In this document: piece after piece, positions 47,069 to 55,853 of the stretch
Layout of the letters: the number at the start of each line of letters is the position of its first letter
Position numbering within the stretch: position 1 is the first letter of the stretch
From: Streptomyces flaveolus
GTDB lineage: Bacteria; Actinomycetota; Actinomycetes; Streptomycetales; Streptomycetaceae
Reading direction: 5' to 3'
Length of the DNA: 64,000 bases
Assembly: GCF_014648815.1 (NCBI RefSeq)
Contig: NZ_BMRV01000001.1
Coordinates: 62,001-126,000 of the forward strand
Notes under the pieces: generated by a model
Told to the model about the DNA's origin: nothing
Seen by the model: the letters and a program-made list of their open reading frames with translations, nothing else
Database searches by the model: none
Translations under genes and position numbers: made by a program

Positions 47069-47113
47069 TACCAGAGTCTTCTTGTCCTGGTAGCAGGAGT
47101 ACCTGGCAACAGG
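47069..47113. promoter_or_regulatory. Operator cluster: TACCAG/CTGGTA and two CCTG-N4-CAGG
   Basis: TACCAG (47069-47074) and CTGGTA (47087-47092) form an inverted repeat; CCTG-GTAG-CAGG (47086-47097) and CCTG-GCAA-CAGG (47102-47113) are tandem copies 16 bp apart. All lie in the 113-bp divergent MFS/MmyB promoter. Confidence 0.6.
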
Positions 47114-47138
47114 ATCCGGTGAGCGGCACCCTGGAGGC

Positions 47139-48074
47139 ATGACGACGACGGCCCAGGAAAGCACGGGAGTGGCGGTCCGGGCGACGGCCGCCCGGGAGAC
47201 GGAGCCACGGCCGGTGGAGGGGGCGTCGCAGGTCCGGCGGCACGAACTCGCCGCCTTCCTGCGCAGCCGCCGCGAACGCATCGCCCCCGAACAGGTCGGG
47301 CTGCCCCGCGGACGCCGGCGCCGCACACCGGGGCTGCGCCGCGAGGAGGTCGCCCAGCTCTCGGCCGTCGGCGTCACCTGGTACACGTGGCTCGAACAGG
47401 CCCGGGACATCCAGGTCTCCGTGCAGGTCCTCGACGCCCTCGCCCGCGCGCTGCTGCTCGACCCGACCGAGCGCGCCCACCTCTTCCGGCTCGCCGGAGC
47501 CGTCGACCCGACGCCGGCGACGGCCTGCCCGTCGATCTCACCGGCGGTGCGCGCCCTGTTGGAGCAGTTCGAGCCGTATCCGGCGTGCGTGCAGAACAGC
47601 CGGTACGACATCCTCGCCCACAACCGCACGTACGGGCTGCTGCTGTGCGACCTGGACGCGGTGCCGCCCGAGGACCGCAACTGCATGATCCTTTCCTTCA
47701 CCCACGACGACTGGCGGTCGTCCATCGTCCATCTGGAGGAGACCCAGCGGCTGATGGCCGCCCGGTTCCGCGCCACGATGGCCGGTCATCTCACCGAGCC
47801 CGCCTGGAAGATGCTGCTGAAGCGGCTGCGGGCGGAGTCCGCCGAGTTCCAGGAGGCCTGGGAGCGGTACGAGGTGGTCGCCCACCGCAGCAAGCGCAAG
47901 GAGTTCCTCAATCGGTACGTGGGCCGCATCCGGGTCGACCACACCGACCTGTGGCTCGGACCGGAGCCGGGGCCGCGCATGGTGACGTACGCGCCGGCCG
48001 ACGAGGCCTCGCGGGAGCGGCTGGAGAGGCTGCACGCGATCGCCCTGGAGCGTGGAGCGACGTCGCCGGGATGA
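47139..48074 (+). CDS. HTH regulator with MmyB-like ligand domain
   Basis: A 311-aa protein: N-terminal extension of 35 residues, XRE HTH (about 45-100, RTPGLRREEVAQLSAVGVTWYTWLEQ is the diagnostic stretch, residues about 62-88), and an MmyB-like ligand domain (about 130-300) with FEPYPACVQNSRYDILAHN. Second such regulator in the window, again facing an MFS exporter, so it probably controls that gene and itself. Confidence 0.9.
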   Translation: MTTTAQESTGVAVRATAARETEPRPVEGASQVRRHELAAFLRSRRERIAPEQVGLPRGRRRRTPGLRREEVAQLSAVGVTWYTWLEQARDIQVSVQVLDALARALLLDPTERAHLFRLAGAVDPTPATACPSISPAVRALLEQFEPYPACVQNSRYDILAHNRTYGLLLCDLDAVPPEDRNCMILSFTHDDWRSSIVHLEETQRLMAARFRATMAGHLTEPAWKMLLKRLRAESAEFQEAWERYEVVAHRSKRKEFLNRYVGRIRVDHTDLWLGPEPGPRMVTYAPADEASRERLERLHAIALERGATSPG

Positions 48075-48156
48075 CCGCCCGAAGTGCGGGAACCCGGGGA
48101 TATGCGGAAGGTGATGTTCCCAGGGTTTCGTCAGTTCGCACAGGGCGAGGACAGTC

Positions 48157-49749
48157 ATGGCTGAGCAGAAGTCGGCGCAGACGCTCCCGCGGCCGTTGCA
48201 CGCGGCCGCATCGGCGCTGCGGAAGGTGCCGGGCGCCGGGACGGTCGGCCGGGCGGCCGAGGGCGCGCTGGACATGATCGGGGCCGTGTCGCCGCGCGGG
48301 CGGCGGCTGGTCGTCTACACCGGGGCCGGAGTGCTCGGCGTCGCCGGTTTGGTGGAGTGGCCGGTGGCGCTCACCGGAGCGGCGGTGGCGTGGCTGACGC
48401 GGCCACGGCAGGAGGAGTCCCCGGAGACCGAAGCGGAGTCGGAGGCGGCACGGGTGGCCTCCGGCGCGGACGCCCCCACGGGCAGCGTCGCGGCGAAGCG
48501 GAACGCGGTGACGGGTGCGGGTGCCTCCGGCGGGAGCGCCACCGCGGGCAGCGTGGCGGCGAGGCGGAACGCCGCGAAGAAGACGACGACGAGGAGCGCG
48601 GCCACCGAGGCCGGCGCCGCCAGGAAGAGCGCCGCGGCGAAGCGGGCCGCGAGCAGGTCGGCGGCGGGGGCGACGGTTGCGGGCAAGACGGTTGCCCCGA
48701 AGCCGGCGCGCAGTACGTCGGCCGGGACGAAGACGGCGGCGAGCGGGTCGGCCGGGACGAAGGCGGCGGCGAGCGGGTCGGCCGGGACGAAGGCGGCGGC
48801 GAGCGGGTCGGCCGGGACGAAGGCGGCGGCGAGCGGGTCGGCGGGGACGAAGGCGGCGGCGAGTGAGTCGGCGGGGACGAAGGCGGCGGCGAGTGAGTCG
48901 GCGGGGACGAAGGCGGCGGCGAGCGGGTCGGCGGGGGCCGGGTCGGCCGGGACTAAGTCGGCCGCGTCGAGGTCGGCTGCGAAGGGGGCGGGCGGGGCGA
49001 GGTCGGCGGCGAGCGGGTCGGCGGGGGCCGGGTCGGCCGGGGTCAAGTCGGCCGGGAGCGGGTCGGCCGGGGCCAAGACGGCGGCGAGCCGGTCGGGCGG
49101 GACCACGTCGGGGGCCGCGGTGAAGAGCGCCGCGGCCAAGGGGGCCGGGCGGAAGACCGCGGTGAAGAGTGCCGCGACCAGCGTCGCCGCACAGCGGGGC
49201 ACCGCGACCGGGACCGCCGTGCGGAAGGCCACCGCCACCGGTGCCGCGGCGCGGAAGAGCACCGCGACCAGGGCCGCCGCGCGGAAGTCCGCGACCGCGA
49301 AGTCCGCCGCCAAGGCGGTTGCGGCGAAGGCCACCCCGGCCGGGACCGCCGCGCAGAAGAGCACCGCGACCAGGGCCGCGGCGCAGAAGGCCGTCGCGGC
49401 GAAGAGCACGGCGACCAGGGCCGCCGCACAGAAGGCCACCGCGACCGGCACCACCGCGCGGAAGTCCGCCACGGGGAAGACCGCGGCGAAGGCCACCGCG
49501 ACCGGGGTCGCCGCGCGGAAGTCCGCCGCCGGCAAGACCACCGCGGCGAAGGCCACCGCGACCGGCACGTCCGCCCGGAAGTCCGCCGCCGCGAAGACCA
49601 ACGCGTCGACGAGCACCCCCGCGAAGCGCGCCGCGGGCACCAGTGGATCAGCGACGTCCGGGCGGCGGTCCGCCGCCGCGAAGCCCGGCGCGGCCACGGG
49701 CACCCGCGCGAAGCGCGCCGCAGGCAAACGCACCCGAAAAGCGGGCTGA
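48157..49749 (+). CDS. Membrane-anchored histone-H1-like Ala/Lys repeat protein
   Basis: A 530-aa low-complexity protein. Residues 1-95 are ordinary: amphipathic start, then one membrane helix (about 48-72, RLVVYTGAGVLGVAGLVEW begins it). Residues 188-257 are seven decapeptide repeats SAGTKAAAS(G/E); residues 290-530 are Ala/Lys/Thr/Arg-rich (ATxTxARKS, AAKxTAT) like histone H1/HU-tail proteins, ending KRAAGKRTRKAG. Predicted pI is very basic. It may bind nucleic acid or polyanion at the membrane. It starts a two-gene operon, 9 bp before the P-type ATPase. Confidence 0.75.
   Translation: MAEQKSAQTLPRPLHAAASALRKVPGAGTVGRAAEGALDMIGAVSPRGRRLVVYTGAGVLGVAGLVEWPVALTGAAVAWLTRPRQEESPETEAESEAARVASGADAPTGSVAAKRNAVTGAGASGGSATAGSVAARRNAAKKTTTRSAATEAGAARKSAAAKRAASRSAAGATVAGKTVAPKPARSTSAGTKTAASGSAGTKAAASGSAGTKAAASGSAGTKAAASGSAGTKAAASESAGTKAAASESAGTKAAASGSAGAGSAGTKSAASRSAAKGAGGARSAASGSAGAGSAGVKSAGSGSAGAKTAASRSGGTTSGAAVKSAAAKGAGRKTAVKSAATSVAAQRGTATGTAVRKATATGAAARKSTATRAAARKSATAKSAAKAVAAKATPAGTAAQKSTATRAAAQKAVAAKSTATRAAAQKATATGTTARKSATGKTAAKATATGVAARKSAAGKTTAAKATATGTSARKSAAAKTNASTSTPAKRAAGTSGSATSGRRSAAAKPGAATGTRAKRAAGKRTRKAG
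48718..48927 (+). repeat. Seven tandem 30-bp repeats
   Basis: Seven nearly identical 30-bp units (core TCGGCCGGGACGAAGGCGGC) in frame, each encoding SAGTK(A/T)AAS(G/E). Copies differ by a few bases only, so copy number is likely to vary between strains. Not a CRISPR: units abut without spacers. Confidence 0.9.
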
Positions 49750-49758
49750 GAGGCAACC

Positions 49759-52700
49759 ATGGCCGGTGGACTTCTGACGCGTTCCCAGGGCGCCCTCGCA
49801 GGGATCGCCCTGGCCGGGCCCCGCCTGGTCGCGCGCGGCACCGCCCCCGCCATGGGCGCTGCGGCCGGCGCGGTCGCGGGCACCGCGCGGGCCGGCGTGC
49901 GCGGCGCGGACTTCGCGGCGCGGGCGGCCCGGGTCGCCCGCGCCGCGCTGCCCGGCGGCACCCGCCACTGGCGGGCCGGCCCCCGCGCGCACCTCGCGCT
50001 GCGGCCGGCCGCGACCGAGAGGGTGCGCCGCGCGGGCGGCACCGAACACGTCGCCCGCCGCGTGGCGGCGGCCCTCGCCGAGCACCCCGACGTGGCGCTC
50101 GCCTACTGGGACAACGGGCTGGCCCGGCTGGTGGTGACCGCCACCGAGGAGGAACTGACCGACCGGGTCGTGGACCACGCGACCGACCTCGCCGAACAGC
50201 ACGGCCTGGCCCGCGCCGACGACGAGGTCGAGGAGCTGGCCCACCCCGGCGACCCGGCCGCGGTGCGCGTCGCGGCGACCGCCCTCGGCGCCGACGTGCT
50301 CGGCATCGCCGTCGCCCTGACCGCGTCCTCCCTGCGGCTGCCGCCCTCGCCCCGTCTGGTGACCGCCGTGGCGACGCTGCTGCGCGAGAACCCCCGGTTC
50401 CGCGGCTGGCTGCGCGAGCGGCTCGGCGCCCACCGCATGGACGTGGCGCTGGCCGCCGCCAACGCGGCCGTGCACGCCGCGGGCCAGAGCCCGACCTCGC
50501 TGGTGCTCGACGGGGCGCTGCGCGCCTGCCAGTTGGGCGAGGCGGTCGCCCGGTCGGCGGCCTTCGAGGTCGTGCACGACCGGCTGTGCGCCCCGGGCCG
50601 GGGCAGCCTGCCCGCCGACCTCGCCCTGCGCCCGCCGCTGCGCACCTCCCCGGCCCAGGACTACGCCGCCCACGCCTCGACCGGCAGTGTGGCGGGCGCC
50701 GCGGCGACCCTGCTCGTCAAGCACGACCTGGCGGAGGCCGCGGAGGCGGTGCTCGCCGGCTCGCCCAAGGCCGCCCGCTACGGTCCCGCCGCCTTCCACG
50801 CCGTACTGAGCGCCGCGCTGTCCCGGACCGGCGTGCTGGTGCGCGACCCGGAGCGGCTGCGGCAGCTGGAGATGACCGGCACGGTCGTCCTGCACCCCAG
50901 TGCGCTGCGCACCCCGCACGCGGGGGCGGACCCGTGGACCGAGGACGTCCTGGACGCGGCGCGGCGCGCGGGGTTGCGCGTGGTGATGGTGGAGGACCCG
51001 GCGCTCGCCGACTTCACCGGCCTCGCGGACCAGGTCGTCAGCGCCCGCCGCCCGCTCGGGGACGTGGTGGACGAACTGCGCGCCGAGGGTGGTGGCGTCA
51101 TCACGGTCGTACGCCCCCTGCCCGGCGACGACGACACGGTGCTGGCCGGACTGTTCCGCGGTGACGTGGCCATCGCGCTGGCCGACGCGGACACCCCGGT
51201 GGCGTGGGGCGCCGACGTGCTGGCCTCGCGAGGTCTGGCCGACGTGTGGCGGGTGCTGCGGGCGGTGCCCGCGGCCCGCAAGGTCGGGGGCCGCTCGCAG
51301 ACGCTGGCCCGGGCCGGTGCCGCGCTGTCCGGACTGCTGGTCGCGGTCGGCGAGGCGCGCAGCAGGGGTGCCGGTTCGCCGTTGCCCGGACTGCGCCACG
51401 CGCCGGTCGACGCGAGCGCGGCGGCGGCCCTGCTGTCCGGGGCGCGCGCCGCCCTCGGCGTGGCGGCGGCCCGTGCCCCGCACCCCCGGCCGCGGGTGGC
51501 GTGGCACGCGCTGGACGTGGCGGACGTACGCGACCGGCTGGAGCACGAGACCGAGCCCGAGCCGACCGTCGTCGAGCAGGCCACGGGCCGGGTGCGCGAG
51601 GTGGCCGAACGGGCGGGCCGGGTGCGGGTGCTGGCGCCTGCCCGGTGGTCGTGGCAGCTGGCCCGGGCCGTGCGCGGCGAGCTGGACGATCCGCTCACCC
51701 CCGTGCTGGCGGTCGGTTCGGCGGCCTCTGCGATCCTCGGCTCGGTCGTGGACGCGGCGCTGGTGGTCGGTGCGCTGGATCTGAACGCGCTGGTCGGCGG
51801 CTTTCAGCGGCTGCGGGCCGAACGGGCGCTGTCCGGGCTGCTCGCGGAGCAGAAGCAGAAGGCCCGGGTCACTGAGGAGCCCCCCGGGGAGCGGGCGGAG
51901 CCCCCCGCCGAGGGGGCGGAGCCGCCCGCGGAGGGCGCGGAGGCGCCCCCGGCGGGCGAGCCGCGGATCGTGGACGCCGCCAAGCTGCACCCGGGGCACG
52001 TGATCGAGCTGAAGGCGGACGACGTCGTGCCCGCCGACGCCCGGCTGCTGTGGGAGGACGGCCTGGAGGTGGACGAGTCCGCGCTGACCGGTGAGTCGCT
52101 GCCGGTGGACAAGAGCGTGGACCCGGCGCCGAAGGCCCCCGTGGCCGAGCGGTACTGCATGGTCTTCGAGGGCACGACCGTGGTGGCGGGCCGGGCACGG
52201 GCCGTCGTCGTGGACACCGGCGAGCACACCGAGGCCGCGCGGGCGGTCGCGCTGGCCGCCCGGACGCCGTCGGCCGCGGGCGTGCAGGCCCGGCTCCAGG
52301 AACTGACCCGCAAGGCACTGCCGTTGACGCTGGCCGGTGGCGCGGCGGTGACCGGTCTGTCGCTGCTGCGCGGCACGCCGATCCGGCAGGCCGTCTCCGG
52401 CGGCGTGTCGGTGGCGGTGGCCGCCGTGCCCGAGGGACTGCCGCTGGTGGCGACGGTGGCACAGCTCGCGGCGGCCCGCCGGCTGAGCCGGCGCGGCGTC
52501 CTCGTGCGCACCCCGCGCACCCTGGAGGCGCTGGGGCGCATGGACACCGTGTGCTTCGACAAGACCGGCACGCTCACCGAGAACAAGCTGCGGCTCACCC
52601 GGGTCGCGGGCGCCGACGGCACCGTCCGCAAGGCGGGCGACCCGGACGCCGCCGGCACCGTACGGGTCGCCTCGCGCGCCTGCCCCCGCCTGAACGGCGA

Positions 52701-54147
52701 CGGAGCGCGCCCGACGCACGCCACCGACGAGGCCGTCCTGGACGCCGCCGGCCCCGACCCCGAGTGGACGCAGGACGAGGGCCTGCCCTTCGAGACCTCC
52801 CGCGGCTACGCCGCCGCCGTCGGCCGGGACGCGGACGGCGCCCCGGTCCTGGTGGTCAAGGGCGCCCCCGAGACCGTGCTGCCCGCCTGCACCGGCCTGC
52901 CGTCGCACGCCACCGAGGCGGCGCACGACCTCGCCCGGGCCGGGCTGCGCATCATCGCGGTGGCGAGCCGGCCGCTCGGCAAGGGCGAGCAGGCGGCCGA
53001 CGTGCTCGAACAGCCGCTGTCCGGGCTGGAGTTCACCGGGCTGCTCGCGCTGGCCGACGTGGCGCGCGAGACGTCCCCGGCGCTGGTGCGCGGGCTGCGC
53101 GAGGCGGGCGTACGGCCCGTGGTGCTGACCGGCGACCATCCGCAGACCGCCCGCGCCATCGCCGTCGACCTGGGCTGGCCCGAGGACGCGGTCGTGGTCA
53201 CCGGCGACGAACTCGCCGCCGCCGACCGCTCGGCCCGGTCCCGGATGCTGCGGGACGCGGACGTGGTGGCCCGGGTGGCGCCGGAACAGAAGCTCCAGGT
53301 CGTGGAGTCGCTGCGGGACGCCGGGCGGGTCGTCGGCATGGTCGGTGACGGCGCCAACGACGCCGCGGCGATCCGTGCCGCCGACATCGGCGTGGGCATC
53401 AGCGCCCGCGGTTCGGCCGCCGCCCGCAACGCCGCCGACCTGGTCGTCACGGGCGACGACCTGCTGGTGCTGGTGGAGGCGGTGCGGGAGGGCCGGGCGC
53501 TGTGGCACAGCGTCGCCGACGCCATCGCCATCCTGATCGGCGGCAACGCGGGCGAGGTCGCCTTCGGCATCCTCGGCACCGTCCTCGGCGGCTCCGCTCC
53601 GCTGTCCACCCGCCAGATGCTGCTGGTCAACCTCTTCACCGACCTGTTCCCGGCGATGGCCGTGGCGGTGACGGAGACGGGGGACGCCGAGCAGGAGAAG
53701 GACGACGCGGGCGCGCCGCTCGGTACGGCGGTGCTGGGCGCGCCGCTGATCCGGCAGATCCGGCACCGGGCCATGACCACCGCACTCGGGGCGACCGCGG
53801 CCTGGCTCTTCGGCCGCTTCACCCCGGGCACGGGGCGCCGCTCGACGACCATGGCCCTGTGCGCCGTGGTCGGCACGCAGTTGGCCCAGACCCTCGCCGA
53901 CCGGCGGGGCAGCCGGCTGGTGCAGGTGACGTCCGTCGGTTCGGCCGTCGCGTTGGTCGCGCTGGTGCAGACGCCGGGGGCGAGCCAGCTCTTCGGCTGC
54001 ACGCCGCTGGGGCCGGTCGCCTGGACGGGCGTGGCCGCGGCGATCACGCTGGCGCTGGCGGGGCAGCGGGCGTTGCCGGTGCTGGAGGAGGCGGTGGCGA
54101 GGTACTGGCCGAAGGTGACGGAGGTTCTGCCGGCGGCGATGAGGTGA
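49759..54147 (+). CDS. Large P-type ATPase with duplicated N-terminal region (CtpI-like)
   Basis: A 1462-aa cation-pump-like ATPase, about twice the usual size. The C-terminal half is complete: actuator TGES in DESALTGESLPVDKS, membrane motif VPEGLP, phosphorylation site DKTGTLT at Asp934, nucleotide domain, and MVGDGANDAAAIRAAD. The N-terminal 600 residues contain a degenerate copy of the phosphorylation domain (about 350-530) in which the DKTG position reads HPSA. Residues 705-735 are a Pro/Glu/Ala-rich linker. It resembles mycobacterial CtpI; ion unknown. Preceded by the H1-like gene. Confidence 0.88.
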   Translation: MAGGLLTRSQGALAGIALAGPRLVARGTAPAMGAAAGAVAGTARAGVRGADFAARAARVARAALPGGTRHWRAGPRAHLALRPAATERVRRAGGTEHVARRVAAALAEHPDVALAYWDNGLARLVVTATEEELTDRVVDHATDLAEQHGLARADDEVEELAHPGDPAAVRVAATALGADVLGIAVALTASSLRLPPSPRLVTAVATLLRENPRFRGWLRERLGAHRMDVALAAANAAVHAAGQSPTSLVLDGALRACQLGEAVARSAAFEVVHDRLCAPGRGSLPADLALRPPLRTSPAQDYAAHASTGSVAGAAATLLVKHDLAEAAEAVLAGSPKAARYGPAAFHAVLSAALSRTGVLVRDPERLRQLEMTGTVVLHPSALRTPHAGADPWTEDVLDAARRAGLRVVMVEDPALADFTGLADQVVSARRPLGDVVDELRAEGGGVITVVRPLPGDDDTVLAGLFRGDVAIALADADTPVAWGADVLASRGLADVWRVLRAVPAARKVGGRSQTLARAGAALSGLLVAVGEARSRGAGSPLPGLRHAPVDASAAAALLSGARAALGVAAARAPHPRPRVAWHALDVADVRDRLEHETEPEPTVVEQATGRVREVAERAGRVRVLAPARWSWQLARAVRGELDDPLTPVLAVGSAASAILGSVVDAALVVGALDLNALVGGFQRLRAERALSGLLAEQKQKARVTEEPPGERAEPPAEGAEPPAEGAEAPPAGEPRIVDAAKLHPGHVIELKADDVVPADARLLWEDGLEVDESALTGESLPVDKSVDPAPKAPVAERYCMVFEGTTVVAGRARAVVVDTGEHTEAARAVALAARTPSAAGVQARLQELTRKALPLTLAGGAAVTGLSLLRGTPIRQAVSGGVSVAVAAVPEGLPLVATVAQLAAARRLSRRGVLVRTPRTLEALGRMDTVCFDKTGTLTENKLRLTRVAGADGTVRKAGDPDAAGTVRVASRACPRLNGDGARPTHATDEAVLDAAGPDPEWTQDEGLPFETSRGYAAAVGRDADGAPVLVVKGAPETVLPACTGLPSHATEAAHDLARAGLRIIAVASRPLGKGEQAADVLEQPLSGLEFTGLLALADVARETSPALVRGLREAGVRPVVLTGDHPQTARAIAVDLGWPEDAVVVTGDELAAADRSARSRMLRDADVVARVAPEQKLQVVESLRDAGRVVGMVGDGANDAAAIRAADIGVGISARGSAAARNAADLVVTGDDLLVLVEAVREGRALWHSVADAIAILIGGNAGEVAFGILGTVLGGSAPLSTRQMLLVNLFTDLFPAMAVAVTETGDAEQEKDDAGAPLGTAVLGAPLIRQIRHRAMTTALGATAAWLFGRFTPGTGRRSTTMALCAVVGTQLAQTLADRRGSRLVQVTSVGSAVALVALVQTPGASQLFGCTPLGPVAWTGVAAAITLALAGQRALPVLEEAVARYWPKVTEVLPAAMR

Positions 54148-54208
54148 GGCGCGGCGCGGTGTGAGGCGGCGGGGGCGTCGGGCGGTGTCGGGTGGTGTGT
54201 CGCGTGCG

Positions 54209-54256
54209 GCTGGGTGGGGGCTGGTCGCGCGGTTCCCCGCGCCCCTGAGGGCGTGC
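54209..54256 (+). repeat. Dispersed Streptomyces intergenic repeat with hairpin
   Basis: TGGGGGCTGGTCGCGCGG followed by TTCCCCGCGCCCCTGAGGG is a short element I recall from many Streptomyces intergenic regions. GCGCGG/CCGCGC forms a hairpin, and it stands between the ATPase gene and the convergent MFS gene, so it probably terminates one or both. Confidence 0.65.
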
Positions 54257-54301
54257 AACGGGGGTCGGGCGCTCTGTTCTCCGTGCCTTCACGGGGCCGC
54301 G

Positions 54302-55756
54302 TCACGCGGAGGAGCGGGCCGGTTCCCGTATCTCCGGGGACTTCAGGCGCTCGGCGGTCAGTTCCGCCGTGCGGTGGGCCCAGCGGCCGTTGGTGACGGC
54401 GCCGAGGACGAGGACCGCCAGCCCGCAGGCGGCCAGGATCCACCAGCCGGGGCGGGCGGCGGAGACGAACGCGGACCGGTACGACGACGTGCCCACGCCC
54501 GCCGCCAGCACCGCGCCGACCACCGCCACGCCCAGGGTCTGTCCCAGCTGGCGGCTGGTGGAGGCGACGGCGGCGGCCACGCCGGCCTGCGCGCGCGGCA
54601 TGCCGGAGACCGCCGTGTTGGTGATGGGCGCGTTGACGAAGCCGAAGCCGACGCCGAACAGGACGTACCCGATGAAGAGGGTGACGTTCGACGTCTCCGC
54701 CTCGAAGGCGGCGAACAGGACGCCGCTCACGGTCAGCGCGCCGCCCGCGATCAGCAGCGGCAGCCGCGGCCCCCGGCTGCCGACCAGCCGCCCGGACAGC
54801 GGGGCGCACAGGAAGGTCGGCACGGCCATCGGCAGCATCCACAGACCGGCGTGCAGGGCGCTCAGCCCCCGCACGTTCTGCAGGTACAGCGTGGACAGGA
54901 ACAGGAAGCCGCCCAGCGCGGCGAAGGCGCTGATCGCCGTGACGGTGGCCCCGCTGAACGGCACCGACCGGAAGAAGCGCAGGTCGATGAGGGGCTCGGC
55001 GCGGCGCGGCTCGTAGCGCAGCAGCCCGAGCAGCGCGGCCAGCGCCAGCGCGGCGTAGGGGAGTACGGAGACGAACCCGGCGCTCGGCGCCTCGATGATC
55101 GCGTACGTCAGGGAGCCGAACAGCACGATCACCATCAGCTGGCCCAGCGGGTCGGGACGGCGGGCCCTGGGGGCTCGGGACTCGGGCACGAAGCGCAGGG
55201 TGAGCAGGAGCGCGGCGAGACCGACGGGCAGGTTGACCCAGAAGATCGAGCGCCAGCCCACCGACTCCACCAGCAGTCCGCCGACCAGAGGACCGGCGGC
55301 CATCGAGATGCCGACGACCGCGCCCCACACGCCGATCGCGCGGGCACGCTCGCGCGCGTCGGTGAAGGTGTTGGTGATGATCGACATGGCCACCGGATTG
55401 AGCATCGAACCGCCCACCGCCTGGACCATCCGGAAGACCACCAGCGACGACAGGTCCGGCGCCAGCGAGCACAGCAGCGAGCCGACGGTGAAGACGACCA
55501 GGCCCGTCATGAAGACCCGTTTCCGGCCGATCCGGTCGGCCGTGGAGCCCGCGAGCATCAGCAGCGCGGCCAGCACCAGGGTGTACGCGTCGATCGCCCA
55601 CTGGAGTCCCGACGTGCTCGCGTGCAGGTCACGCTGCATGGAGGGCAGGGCCACGTTCAGGATCGTGTTGTCGATGCTCACGATCAGCAGGCTCATACAG
55701 CAGATGGCGAGCACGAGCAGACGTCGGCGTTGGGTGAGCTCGGGCATGAACTCCAT
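54302..55756 (-). CDS. DHA2-type MFS exporter (EmrB/QacA-like)
   Basis: A 484-aa MFS protein with about fourteen helices; VSIDNTILNVALPSMQRDL in helix 1 and the ADRIGRKRVFMTGL loop are standard. Probably exports drugs or metabolites. Starts at 55756 or nine bases inside at MPELTQ. The upstream 97-bp divergent spacer to dusB contains a GCGGT/ACCGC inverted repeat of the kind used by TetR proteins, but no regulator gene is adjacent. Confidence 0.88.
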   Translation of the reverse strand: MEFMPELTQRRRLLVLAICCMSLLIVSIDNTILNVALPSMQRDLHASTSGLQWAIDAYTLVLAALLMLAGSTADRIGRKRVFMTGLVVFTVGSLLCSLAPDLSSLVVFRMVQAVGGSMLNPVAMSIITNTFTDARERARAIGVWGAVVGISMAAGPLVGGLLVESVGWRSIFWVNLPVGLAALLLTLRFVPESRAPRARRPDPLGQLMVIVLFGSLTYAIIEAPSAGFVSVLPYAALALAALLGLLRYEPRRAEPLIDLRFFRSVPFSGATVTAISAFAALGGFLFLSTLYLQNVRGLSALHAGLWMLPMAVPTFLCAPLSGRLVGSRGPRLPLLIAGGALTVSGVLFAAFEAETSNVTLFIGYVLFGVGFGFVNAPITNTAVSGMPRAQAGVAAAVASTSRQLGQTLGVAVVGAVLAAGVGTSSYRSAFVSAARPGWWILAACGLAVLVLGAVTNGRWAHRTAELTAERLKSPEIREPARSSA

Positions 55757-55776
55757 CGTACGCCCATTTCGATAGT

Positions 55777-55795
55777 GCGGTTAACTAATGACCGC
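55777..55795. promoter_or_regulatory. Inverted repeat GCGGT-N9-ACCGC
   Basis: A short inverted repeat around an AT-rich core (TAACTAATG) 20 bp upstream of the MFS start. Its position over the likely promoter suggests an operator; the regulator is unknown. Confidence 0.4.
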
Positions 55796-55853
55796 TACAC
55801 GATCTTTCGTCCGCGTACCCCGAGCACCGCCCCGCGTGCGTGACAATGGAGGA

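Noticed and set aside
48718..48927. Tandem 30-bp repeats considered as a CRISPR array
   Set aside because: Units abut directly with no spacers, lie in frame in a coding gene, and no cas genes are near.
49648..54258. 1536-codon open frame antisense to the P-type ATPase
   Set aside because: High-GC shadow frame: low-complexity Arg/Gly/His-rich product, no family motif, while the plus strand shows DKTGTLT and other ATPase motifs.
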